Shown here piece after piece: positions 43,800 through 52,247 of a stretch of 64,000 nt of DNA. The stretch covers positions 8,556,001 to 8,620,000 of the forward strand of contig NZ_CP108046.1 in the NCBI RefSeq assembly GCF_041435115.1. The letters are read 5' to 3'. The stretch is from Streptomyces sp. NBC_00289 (GTDB lineage Bacteria > Actinomycetota > Actinomycetes > Streptomycetales > Streptomycetaceae). Below the pieces are notes generated by a model that worked only from the letters and a program-made list of their open reading frames with translations, was not told where the DNA came from and did not search any database. Within the stretch, counting starts at the first letter, position 1; each line of letters starts with the position of its first letter. The translations under genes and the position numbers were made by a program.

Positions 43800-44726
43800 A
43801 TGTCCGGTACCACGATCACGCACGAAAACACGGCCACGACGGGACTGCGCGAGGGCACGGTCGCACAAAGTCGCGCGGCTCGGGAACTGTCCCTGAAACG
43901 CAGTGAGTTCGACGTCGCCGTCCACCTCGGACGCATCCGCACCGTCCCGGACGACGGTGGAGGGGGCCGTCGGGTGGCCCGCGCCGAGATCGACCGGCTG
44001 CGCGCCGAGGCGGGCTTCCCCGAGGCGCTGCGCAAGTCCGTCGAGGCCGTGGGCACCGCTGAAGGCGCCGCCGTCATGCAGGTGAGCGCCCCCAGGTTCA
44101 CCCGCCTCGCACGGCTGGGGCTGGTCGTCCCGGTGCACTTCTACCTCAACCGCTACAGGGCCGTCGTCTGGCTCTACCCGGCCGAGGAACTGCGGCGGTT
44201 CGCGGCCGACGAGAAGAACACCCCACTGCTGAGCGGCCGCACGCCCGAAGGGCTCCGGGACCAGTTGGAGGCGGGGCTCGACCTGCGGCCCCGCAACTGG
44301 CGCGGACGACACCTGGGCCTGAGCCTCCGCCAGGCCGACGACCCATGGGCGCGGGCCGCGGTCGTCGCGTCTCTGCTCGACCCGGTCCAGGTCGCGGAGA
44401 TCGTCAAGGACCCCTACGAACGGGCCCTTCTGAACCGGTTCCGGCCGACACCACCGGCGCACGGCACACCGGGCTCGCCCGCGGCACACATCGCCGAGCG
44501 GATCATGACGGCGGACGACCCGGACGAGATCGCCTGGCTGCGGGCGGACCTGACACACGCACTGGACGAGGCGCGCGAGCGGCGGCCGGCGCCACGGCCC
44601 GCACCGAAGACGCACACCCCACCCGCGGCGGCGGAACGGAAACCGTCCCCGCGGCCGAAGCGACGGCCGGCCGGCCTGCTCGGCCGACTGCGTCGCGGCG
44701 AACGGCGTGATCCGGCGGCCTGCTGA
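43800..44726 (+). CDS. DUF6397-like actinobacterial protein
   Basis: 308 residues. The N-terminal part (about 22-60: AQSRAARELSLKRSEFDVA) looks like a helix-turn-helix-like segment. The middle has AAVMQVSAPRFTRLARLGL, RNWRGRHLGLSLRQADDPW and VVASLLDPVQVAEIVKDPYE, which match proteins I associate with DUF6397. The C-terminal tail is basic and Pro-rich. I cannot assign a function. The helix-turn-helix look suggests DNA binding. Confidence 0.7.
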   Translation: MSGTTITHENTATTGLREGTVAQSRAARELSLKRSEFDVAVHLGRIRTVPDDGGGGRRVARAEIDRLRAEAGFPEALRKSVEAVGTAEGAAVMQVSAPRFTRLARLGLVVPVHFYLNRYRAVVWLYPAEELRRFAADEKNTPLLSGRTPEGLRDQLEAGLDLRPRNWRGRHLGLSLRQADDPWARAAVVASLLDPVQVAEIVKDPYERALLNRFRPTPPAHGTPGSPAAHIAERIMTADDPDEIAWLRADLTHALDEARERRPAPRPAPKTHTPPAAAERKPSPRPKRRPAGLLGRLRRGERRDPAAC

Positions 44727-44753
44727 GCCGGCTCCGTCGCGGCGGCCCGTGAC

Positions 44754-45620
44754 CTACAGCGCCCGGAACAGCCCCTCCTGGACGACCGACACGAGCAGAC
44801 GGCCCTCGATGTCGTAGATACGCCCGCGGGCCAGCCCCCGTCCACCCGTCGCGATCGGTGACTCCTGGTCGTACAGGAACCACTCGTCCGCACGGAAGGG
44901 CCGGTGAAACCACATGGCGTGGTCCAGCGACGCCATGTCGAAACCGCGCGGGCCCCAAAGGGGTTCGACCGGGATACGGACCGCGTCCAGCAGGGTCATG
45001 TCACTGGCGTACGTCAACGCGCAGGTGTGCACCAGCGGGTCGTCACCCAGCGGTCCGACCGCGCGCATCCACACGGCGCTGCGCGGCTCGGCGTCCCTGA
45101 CCTCGTCGACGGTCCAGCGCAGCCGGTCCACGTAGCGGATGTCGAAGGGCTGGCGGCGGGCCATGCGCTCCAACTGCTCCGGCAGCGCGCCCAGATGCTC
45201 CCTGATCTCGTCCGTGACCGTCGGCAGGGACTCGGGGTCCGGGACCTTGCGGGCCGGCGGCAGCTGATGTTCGAAACTCGCTTGCTCAGGTTTGTGGAAG
45301 GAGGCGGTGAGATTGAAGATGGTGCGGCCCTGCTGCACGGCGGTGACCCGGCGCGTGGTGAACGACCGTCCGTCCCGCACCCGTTCGACCTGGTACACGA
45401 TCGGCACACCCGGCCGGCCCGGCCGCAGGAAGTACGCGTGCAGCGAGTGCACCGGGCGGTCGCCCTCGGTGGTGCGGCCGGCGGCCACCAGTGCCTGGCC
45501 CGCCACCTGCCCGCCGAAGACCCGCTGGATGGACTCCTGCGGGCTCGGACCGCGGAAGATGTTGACCTCGATCTGCTCGAGGTCGAGCAGATCGACAAGC
45601 CTCTCGGCCGGGTTCGTCAT
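44754..45620 (-). CDS. tesB: Acyl-CoA thioesterase II
   Basis: 288 residues, typical of TesB with a double hot-dog fold. Motifs include RVFGGQVAGQALVAAGRTT, VHSLHAYFLRPGRPGVPIVY, FNLTASFHKPE and SLDHAMWFHRPFRADEWFLY. It hydrolyses acyl-CoA to fatty acid and CoA. AGGAGA precedes the ATG at 45620. It lies downstream of a helicase gene in the same direction with a 19-base gap. Confidence 0.92.
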   Translation of the reverse strand: MTNPAERLVDLLDLEQIEVNIFRGPSPQESIQRVFGGQVAGQALVAAGRTTEGDRPVHSLHAYFLRPGRPGVPIVYQVERVRDGRSFTTRRVTAVQQGRTIFNLTASFHKPEQASFEHQLPPARKVPDPESLPTVTDEIREHLGALPEQLERMARRQPFDIRYVDRLRWTVDEVRDAEPRSAVWMRAVGPLGDDPLVHTCALTYASDMTLLDAVRIPVEPLWGPRGFDMASLDHAMWFHRPFRADEWFLYDQESPIATGGRGLARGRIYDIEGRLLVSVVQEGLFRAL

Positions 45621-45639
45621 GGGTGCGATTCTCCTGTGC

Positions 45640-48153
45640 TCACAGCTGGCCGACATCGGTGACGCGGACGATCGCGCGGCCCTCGGCGTCGGAGGCCGTG
45701 AGGTCGACCTCCGCGCTGATGCCCCAGTCATGATCGTCGTTCGGATCGGCGAAGATCTGGCGAACGCGCCACAGGCTGTTCTCCGGCTCCTCCTCGATCA
45801 GAAGCAGCTTGGGGCCGCGGGCGTCGGGGCCGGTACCGAGGTCGTCGTACTCGTCCCAGTACTTGTCCATGGCCTCGCCCCAGGCCTCCGCGTCCCAGCC
45901 CGCCTCGGCGTCCAACTCGCCCAGCTGCTCGACCTGGTCGAGGGCGGCGAGCTCCACGCGCCGGAACATGGCGTTGCGGACGAGGACGCGGAAGGCGCGC
46001 GCGTTGGCCGTGACCGGTTTGACCTGGTCGGCCTTCTCCTGGGCCTCCTCCGCGGTCACGATCTCCGGGTTGGCGAGCTGCTCCCACTCGTCCAGCAGAC
46101 TGGAGTCGACCTGGCGCACCATCTCGCCGAGCCACTCGATCAGGTCCTGAAGGTCCTCGGACTTGATGTCGTCGGGGACGGTGTGGTCGAGGGCCTTGAA
46201 GGCGCCCGCCAGGTACCGGAGCACGATGCCCTCGGTACGGGCCAGCTCGTAGTGGGAGACCAACTCCGTGAACGTCATGGCGCGTTCGTACATGTCACGG
46301 ACGACGGACTTCGGGGACAGCGGATGGTCGCCGACCCACGGGTGGCTCTTGCGGTAGGTGTTGTACGCGTGGAAGAGGAGCTCTTCCATGGGCTTCGGGT
46401 AGCTGACGTCCTGAAGGCGCTCCATGCGCTCCTCGTACTCGACGCCGTCCGCCTTCATCGCGGCCACGGCCTCGCCCCGCGCCTTGTTCTGCTGCGCGGC
46501 GAGGATCTGCCGGGGGTCGTCCAGCGTCGACTCGACGACGGACACCATGTCCAGCGCGTAGGACGGCGACTCGGGGTCGAGGAGTTCGAAGGCGGCCAGC
46601 GCGAAGGTCGACAGCGGCTGGTTCAGCGCGAAGTCCTGCTGGAGATCGACCGTCAGGCGGACGATACGGCCCTCGGCGTCCGGCTCGTCCAGCTTCTCGA
46701 CGATGCCGCCGTCCAGCAGCGAGCGGTAGATGGCGATCGCCCGCCGGATGTGCCGCAGTTGAGCCTTGCGCGGCTCGTGGTTGTCCTCCAGGAGATGCCG
46801 CATCGCCTGGAAGGCGTTGCCGGGGCGGGCGATCACCGACAGCAGCATGGTGTGCGTCACCCGGAAGCGGGAGGTCAGCGGTTCCGGATCGGAGCCGATG
46901 AGCTTCTCGAAGGTGGTGTCCGACCAGCCGACGAAGCCCTCGGGCGCCTTCTTGCGGACGACCTTCCGGCGTTTCTTCGGGTCGTCGCCCGCCTTGGCGA
47001 GCGACTTCTCGTTCTCGACGACGTGCTCGGGCGCCTGGGCGACGACGAAGCCCGCCGTGTCGAAGCCGGCACGTCCGGCCCGGCCGGCGATCTGGTGGAA
47101 CTCGCGGGCGCGCAGTGTTCGCACGCGGGTGCCGTCGTACTTGGTCAGAGCCGTGAACAGGACGGTACGGATGGGAACGTTGACGCCCACGCCCAGCGTG
47201 TCCGTGCCGCAGATGACCTTCAGCAGACCGGCTTGCGCGAGCTTCTCCACCAGGCGCCGGTACTTGGGCAGCATGCCGGCGTGATGGACACCGATGCCAT
47301 GCCGCACGTATCGGGAGAGGTTGCTGCCGAACTTGGTGGTGAAGCGGAAATTGCCGATCAGCTCGGCGATCCTGTCCTTCTCCTCGCGCGTGCACATGTT
47401 GATGCTCATCAGCGCCTGCGCCCGCTCCACGGCCTGCGCCTGCGTGAAGTGCACGATGTACACCGGAGCCTGCCTGGTCTCCAGCAGCTCGGTCAGGGTC
47501 TCCGTGAGCGGCGTGAGGCGGTACTCGTAGGAGAGCGGGACCGGGCGGGTCGCCGAGCGGACCACCGACGTCGGCCGGCCGGTGCGCCGGGTGAGGTCCT
47601 TCTCGAACATCGAGACGTCGCCGAGCGTCGCCGACATCAGGATGAACTGGGCCTGGGGAAGCTCCAGGATCGGGATCTGCCAGGCCCAGCCGCGGTCCGC
47701 CTCCGCGTAGAAGTGGAACTCGTCCATGACGACCTGGCCGACGTCCGCGTGCCTGCCGTCGCGCAGGGCGATCGAGGCGAGGACCTCGGCCGTGCAGCAG
47801 ATGATGGGCGCGTCGGAGTTGACGGACGCGTCGCCGGTCAGCATGCCGACGTTCTCGGTGCCGAAGATCTTGCACAGCTCGAAGAACTTCTCCGAGACGA
47901 GCGCCTTGATCGGCGCCGTGTAGAAGGTGACCTCGTCCCGGGCCAGAGCCGCGAAGTGGGCGCCCGCCGCGATCATGCTCTTGCCGGAGCCGGTGGGCGT
48001 CGACACGATCACGTTTGCCCCGGACACCACGTCGATCAGCGCTTCCTCCTGGTGGGAGTAGAGCGTCAGACCGCGCTCCTGAGCCCACGACTCGAAGGCT
48101 TCGTAGAGGGCATCGGGGTCGGCGGTCGGCGGCAGCTGATCGATGAGGGTCAC
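45640..48153 (-). CDS. SKI2-like DEAD/DEAH-box RNA helicase
   Basis: 837 residues. Motif I VSTPTGSGKSMIA, motif II VVMDEFHFY, motif III LMSATLGD, and C-terminal motifs HHAGMLPKYRRLVEKL and FHQIAGRAGRAGFD mark the Ski2/Mtr4-like group. The C-terminal half contains the helical region of the actinobacterial type. GTG at 48153 is the best start. It probably unwinds RNA in turnover; the thioesterase gene follows closely. Confidence 0.9.
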   Translation of the reverse strand: MTLIDQLPPTADPDALYEAFESWAQERGLTLYSHQEEALIDVVSGANVIVSTPTGSGKSMIAAGAHFAALARDEVTFYTAPIKALVSEKFFELCKIFGTENVGMLTGDASVNSDAPIICCTAEVLASIALRDGRHADVGQVVMDEFHFYAEADRGWAWQIPILELPQAQFILMSATLGDVSMFEKDLTRRTGRPTSVVRSATRPVPLSYEYRLTPLTETLTELLETRQAPVYIVHFTQAQAVERAQALMSINMCTREEKDRIAELIGNFRFTTKFGSNLSRYVRHGIGVHHAGMLPKYRRLVEKLAQAGLLKVICGTDTLGVGVNVPIRTVLFTALTKYDGTRVRTLRAREFHQIAGRAGRAGFDTAGFVVAQAPEHVVENEKSLAKAGDDPKKRRKVVRKKAPEGFVGWSDTTFEKLIGSDPEPLTSRFRVTHTMLLSVIARPGNAFQAMRHLLEDNHEPRKAQLRHIRRAIAIYRSLLDGGIVEKLDEPDAEGRIVRLTVDLQQDFALNQPLSTFALAAFELLDPESPSYALDMVSVVESTLDDPRQILAAQQNKARGEAVAAMKADGVEYEERMERLQDVSYPKPMEELLFHAYNTYRKSHPWVGDHPLSPKSVVRDMYERAMTFTELVSHYELARTEGIVLRYLAGAFKALDHTVPDDIKSEDLQDLIEWLGEMVRQVDSSLLDEWEQLANPEIVTAEEAQEKADQVKPVTANARAFRVLVRNAMFRRVELAALDQVEQLGELDAEAGWDAEAWGEAMDKYWDEYDDLGTGPDARGPKLLLIEEEPENSLWRVRQIFADPNDDHDWGISAEVDLTASDAEGRAIVRVTDVGQL

Positions 48154-48298
48154 GGACCCATCTTGCCTGCCCTCCTGCCCAATGGGGGAATCGGATGCTC
48201 GTCCGAAGATCGTGAACGCTACGCTGTGTCGCCGACGGAGCGTCAACGCACCCGGTCAACTGGACAGCGGCACATGAGGAATGGGGCGGCGAACCGCA

Positions 48299-49093
48299 AT
48301 GATGGGACCAGCACACTCACTGTCGGGTGCCGCGGCCTGGCTGGGCGTCGGTGCGGCAGCCGCCGCAGCGGGGCACACCATGCCCTGGCCGGTCCTCCTG
48401 ATAGGGGCCCTGATCTGCGCCGGAGCCGCGCTGGCCCCGGACCTCGACCACAAGGCGGCCACCATCTCCCGGGCCTTCGGGCCCCTCTCCCGGGGCCTGT
48501 GCGAGATCGTCGACAAGCTCTCCTACGCCGTCTACAAGGCAACCAAGAAGCAGGGCGACCCCCGTCGCTCCGGTGGCCACCGCACGCTCACCCACACCTG
48601 GCTCTGGGCCGTGATGATCGGTGCGGCCACCTCGGTCGCGGCGATCACCGGCGGCCGCTGGGCGGTGCTGGCGATCCTCTTCGTGCACATGGTGCTGGCC
48701 ATCGAAGGTCTGCTGTGGCGGGCGGCGCGGGGTTCCAGCAGCGACGTCCTCGTCTGGCTGCTGGCCGCCACCAGTGCGTGGATCCTCGCCGGCGTCCTGG
48801 ACAAGCCCGGCAACGGCTCGCAGTGGCTGTTCACCGAGCCAGGTCAGGCCTACCTGTGGCTGGGGCTGCCGGTCGTCCTCGGCGCGCTGGTGCACGACAT
48901 CGGGGACGCCCTCACGGTCTCCGGCTGCCCGGTCCTGTGGCCGATCCCGGTGGGCCGCAAGCGGTGGTACCCGATCGGCCCGCCCAAGATCATGCGGTTC
49001 CGGGCGGGCAGCTGGGTGGAGCTCAAGGTACTGATGCCCGTGTTCATGCTGCTCGGGGGCGTGGGCTGTGCGGCGGCGCTGAACTTCATCTGA
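48299..49093 (+). CDS. YdjM-like inner-membrane metal-dependent hydrolase
   Basis: 264 residues with several membrane helices. It opens MMGPAHSLSGAAAWLGVG and carries APDLDHKAATISR plus GGHRTLTHTWLWA, the His/Asp motifs of the LexA-regulated YdjM-like family. The later WPIPVGRKRWYPIGPPK segment is also typical. The start at 48299 has weak signals; 48302 or 48281 are alternatives. Activity is not known. Confidence 0.82.
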   Translation: MMGPAHSLSGAAAWLGVGAAAAAAGHTMPWPVLLIGALICAGAALAPDLDHKAATISRAFGPLSRGLCEIVDKLSYAVYKATKKQGDPRRSGGHRTLTHTWLWAVMIGAATSVAAITGGRWAVLAILFVHMVLAIEGLLWRAARGSSSDVLVWLLAATSAWILAGVLDKPGNGSQWLFTEPGQAYLWLGLPVVLGALVHDIGDALTVSGCPVLWPIPVGRKRWYPIGPPKIMRFRAGSWVELKVLMPVFMLLGGVGCAAALNFI

Positions 49094-49107
49094 GGGGGTG
49101 GGCTCCC

Positions 49108-49386
49108 TCAGGCCGCACCGCCGCCCGAGCCCTGCCCCGCTCCGCCGCCGCCGTACCTCCGCTCGAACTGGGCGATGCGGCCCTCCGAGTCCACGGTCCG
49201 CGCCTTGCCGGTGTAGAAGGGGTGACTCTCCGAGGAGATCTCCACGTCCACGACCGGGTACGTCTCCCCGTCGTCCCATTCGATGGTCCGGTCGCTGGTC
49301 GCGGTGGACCGGGTGAGGAAGGCGTAACCGGCGGCACGGTCGCGGAAGACGACCGGATGGTAGTCGGGGTGCTTGTCCTGCTGCAT
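49108..49386 (-). CDS. rpmE2: 50S ribosomal protein L31 type B
   Basis: 92 residues. The core reads [20 protein letters not shown], then SRTIEW-like [20 protein letters not shown] and [10 protein letters not shown]. The zinc CxxC of type A is absent, marking type B, which replaces the zinc form when zinc is low. No clear Zur box is visible just upstream. It is convergent with the YdjM-like gene. Confidence 0.92.
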   Translation of the reverse strand: MQQDKHPDYHPVVFRDRAAGYAFLTRSTATSDRTIEWDDGETYPVVDVEISSESHPFYTGKARTVDSEGRIAQFERRYGGGGAGQGSGGGAA

Positions 49387-49440
49387 GGGTGCTCCTTGTC
49401 CGGCGTCGGTAATGCGAGCGGCTCCGAGGGGGCGACGTGG

Positions 49441-49911
49441 TCAGCCGGAGAGGGTGTCCTCGTCCACGATGTGCATCGCGGCCTCCTCGGCCGACGCGGC
49501 CGCACCGTCGATGCCCACGTCGGTCGCGATCAAAGCGCTCTCCTCGTCCTCGTGGGCCCCTTCGTCCGGTGCCACGAGTCGGCCGGAGCGCAGCGCACCG
49601 ACCTCGTTGTCGAGGAGTTCCCCGTCGGTGCCGTCCGAGTCACCGATCCCGTCGCTTTCGTATCCGACGGGATCCGGCAGTTCCTCGGCGAGTCGCTGGT
49701 CGAGCGTCTCGCCGTGCAGGCGCTCAGCGGCCGTCACGTCGGTGCGCTCGACCGCCCATGGTCTTTCCGGAGGGGACCAGCCGCGGTCGAGGGGATCGTC
49801 GACACCGTCGTTGTCGAGGGTGTCCTCCGCGTCGAGCAGTCCCGCGTCGTCCTGGACCTCGGATCCGTCGGGCTGGTAGACGTCGTCTCCCCATCCGTCG
49901 GCGCTGTTCAC
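49441..49911 (-). CDS. DUF5709-like acidic protein
   Basis: 156 residues and strongly acidic. Typical segments are DVYQPDGSEVQDDAGLLDAE, DPLDRGWSPPERPWAVER, ERLHGETLDQRLAEELPD and AGRLVAPDEG-like SGRLVAPDEGAHEDEES. This is the actinobacterial DUF5709 pattern. GTG at 49911 overlaps the end of a possible upstream frame. The function is unknown. Confidence 0.82.
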   Translation of the reverse strand: MNSADGWGDDVYQPDGSEVQDDAGLLDAEDTLDNDGVDDPLDRGWSPPERPWAVERTDVTAAERLHGETLDQRLAEELPDPVGYESDGIGDSDGTDGELLDNEVGALRSGRLVAPDEGAHEDEESALIATDVGIDGAAASAEEAAMHIVDEDTLSG

Positions 49912-50189
49912 GGGTACCTCCAGGTGGTGGGGACGGGCCCGTTCGCCTCACGGTCGGCGGTGGACCGCAGGCCGTCGGGGCACTCGCCGCACACGTCGGC
50001 GGACCGGATGGTTCGCGGGCGCTCCCCGAGCAGGTGCCGTTGTCCAGCCTTCCACCCCACGTTGCCACAGCGCAACGGCACGGAGCCGGGCCGGGGGCCG
50101 GGCGTCCCCGTCCTCGCCCGACAACGGGCGCAACGGCGCAGGTCCGGGGCGGGGCCCCGCTTCTGCGCTCCCGCAGGGCTCTCGCGCAC
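49908..50189 (-). CDS. Possible small Cys-rich protein upstream of the DUF5709 gene
   Basis: An open frame of about 93 residues ends with a TGA overlapping the DUF5709 start (GTGA). The frame has high third-position GC and a Cys pattern (RRCARCRARTG, PLRCGN, VCGECPDGL) that could be zinc-binding. There is no clear ribosome binding site or family match, and the start is uncertain. It may be spurious, but the exact overlap makes it worth keeping. Confidence 0.3.
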   Translation of the reverse strand: MRESPAGAQKRGPAPDLRRCARCRARTGTPGPRPGSVPLRCGNVGWKAGQRHLLGERPRTIRSADVCGECPDGLRSTADREANGPVPTTWRYP

Positions 50190-50230
50190 CGGCGGTGGGG
50201 ACGCGGGCACCGGGGATCCACACTCCCCGG

Positions 50231-50280
50231 CCAGTGCCGGCCAGTGCCGGCCAGTGCCGGCCAGTGCCGGCCAGTGCCGG
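50231..50280. repeat. 10-bp tandem repeat CCAGTGCCGG, five copies
   Basis: Five exact units with degenerate units on both sides (50221 and 50281), in the 518-base region 49912-50429 between the DUF5709 and ABC genes. Apart from the small Cys-rich frame, no gene is seen there. The number of units is likely variable. Confidence 0.9.
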
Positions 50281-50429
50281 CCGGTACCGGCCCGTGCGGG
50301 GCCGCCCTGCTCTGCCCCACCGCGCCGCGACGGCGCGACCCGCGCAACGCAGGGTTCCGAGGCTTCACACACGGCCCGGCCCCGCGGCTCGCCCGGCCTC
50401 CCCGCCCCCGCACGGCGCCGGTGACGTGG

Positions 50430-52247
50430 TCAGCCGTGCCAAGACCGCCAGAGCGCCGCGTACGCGCCGTCCGCGGTGACCAGTTCGTCGTGGCTGCCCA
50501 GTTCGCTGATCCGGCCTTCCTCGACGACGGCGATGACGTCCGCGTCGTGGGCCGTGTGCAGCCGGTGGGCGATGGCGACCACGGTGCGGCCGTCGAGGAC
50601 TCGGGCCAGGGACCGCTCCAGGTGGCGGGCCGCCCGCGGGTCGAGCAGGGAGGTCGCCTCGTCCAGGACCAGGGTGTGCGGGTCGGCCAGGACCAGCCGG
50701 GCCAGCGCGACCTGCTGGGCCTGGGCCGGGGTGAGCACCAGTCCGCCCGAGCCGACCTCGGTGTCCAGCCCCTCGTCGAGGGCGCGCGCCCACCCGTCCG
50801 CGTCCACCGCGCCGAGGGCCGCCCACAGCTCGGCGTCGATCGCGCCGGTGGGAGCCTCCCCGTTCGAGGGCAGCCGGGAGTGGGGGAGCGCGAGCAGGAG
50901 GTTGTCGCGCAGGGAGCCGACGAAGACGTGGTGCTCCTGGTTGACGAGGGCAACGTGCTCGCGGACCCGTTCGGCGGGCATCCTGGACAGTTCGGCACCG
51001 CCCAGCGTGATCCGGCCGTCCCGGGGCGCGTAGATACCGGCGAGCAGCCTGCCGAGCGTGGACTTGCCGGCGCCCGACGGGCCGACCAGGGCCAGCCGGG
51101 TGCCGGGCGCGACCTCGAGGGACACCTGGCGCAGCACGTCGACACCCTCGCGGTAACCGAAGTGCACCCGGTCCGCGTGCACGTCCCGCCCGTCGGGGGC
51201 CAGGGTGTCCTCGCCGGCGTCCGGCTCGATGTCCCGGACGCCGACCAGCCGGGCCAGCGACACCTGCGCCACCTGGAGTTCGTCGTACCAGCGCAGGATC
51301 AGGCCGACGGGGTCGACCAACATCTGCGCGATGAGCGCTCCCGTGGTCAACTGCCCGACCCCGAGCCAGCCGTGCAGGACGAAGACCCCGCCGACCATGA
51401 GGACCGAGCCGAGGACCGTGACATGGGTGACGTTGATGACCGGGAACAGCACCGAGCGCAGCCACAGCGTGTAGCGCTCCCAGGCCGTCCACTCCTCGAC
51501 CCGCTGGTCCGACAGGGCGATGCGCCGGTCGCCGAGCCGGTGGGCCTCGACGGTGCGCCCGGCGTCCACGGTCTCGGCGAGCGCGGCGGCGACGGCGGCG
51601 TACCCGGCGGCCTCGGACCGGTAGGCGGACGGCGCCCGCCGGAAGTACCAGCGGCAGCCGACCACCAGCAGGGGTACGGCCAGCAGCACCGCCCCGGCCA
51701 GCGGCGGTGCCGTGATGACCAGGCCGCCCAGCAGCAGGGCCACCCACACCACGCCGATCGCGAGCTGGGGCACGGCCTCGCGCATGGCGTTGCCGAGCCG
51801 GTCGATGTCCGTCGTGATCCGGGACAGGAGGTCGCCCGTCCCGGCGCGTTCCAGGACACCCGGCGGGAGCCCGACCGACCGTACGAGGAAGTCCTCGCGC
51901 AGGTCGGCGAGCATCCGTTCGCCGAGTGTCGCTCCGCGCAGCCGCACCTCCCGCACGAACACGGCCTGGACCGCGAGGGCGAGCACGAACAGGGCGACGG
52001 TGAGCCCGAGATGGAGCTCCCGCGCCCCGTCCGACACCCGTTCCACGAGTCCACCCAGCAGGTACGGGCCCGCCATGGAGGCGACCACGGAGACCGTGTT
52101 GACGGTGATCAGGAGGAGGAAGGCGCGGCGGTGCCGCGTGAAAAGTTCGGCCACGTAGGCGCGTACGGTCGAGGAGGCTCCGACGGGCAGGGTGTTCGCC
52201 GTCGTCGGTGCCGCCGGGTCGTACGCCGGTGGCGCCACGCCGATCAT
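50430..52247 (-). CDS. ABC exporter subunit A (membrane + ATPase), canonical Walker A
   Basis: 605 residues. Six membrane helices (about 30-300) are followed by an ATPase. It has Walker A GPSGAGKSTLG (intact) and Walker B LVLDEATSLLD, but the signature is LTPAQAQQ rather than LSGGQ. Its ATG overlaps the stop of the other half (ATGA), so both are made together. Together they form a heterodimeric exporter in which one ATP site is complete. The substrate is unknown. Confidence 0.9.
   Translation of the reverse strand: MIGVAPPAYDPAAPTTANTLPVGASSTVRAYVAELFTRHRRAFLLLITVNTVSVVASMAGPYLLGGLVERVSDGARELHLGLTVALFVLALAVQAVFVREVRLRGATLGERMLADLREDFLVRSVGLPPGVLERAGTGDLLSRITTDIDRLGNAMREAVPQLAIGVVWVALLLGGLVITAPPLAGAVLLAVPLLVVGCRWYFRRAPSAYRSEAAGYAAVAAALAETVDAGRTVEAHRLGDRRIALSDQRVEEWTAWERYTLWLRSVLFPVINVTHVTVLGSVLMVGGVFVLHGWLGVGQLTTGALIAQMLVDPVGLILRWYDELQVAQVSLARLVGVRDIEPDAGEDTLAPDGRDVHADRVHFGYREGVDVLRQVSLEVAPGTRLALVGPSGAGKSTLGRLLAGIYAPRDGRITLGGAELSRMPAERVREHVALVNQEHHVFVGSLRDNLLLALPHSRLPSNGEAPTGAIDAELWAALGAVDADGWARALDEGLDTEVGSGGLVLTPAQAQQVALARLVLADPHTLVLDEATSLLDPRAARHLERSLARVLDGRTVVAIAHRLHTAHDADVIAVVEEGRISELGSHDELVTADGAYAALWRSWHG

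Noticed and set aside
45292..50424. A 1710-codon open frame on the + strand
   Set aside because: It runs antisense to the thioesterase and helicase genes and through several real genes. It is an artefact of high GC.
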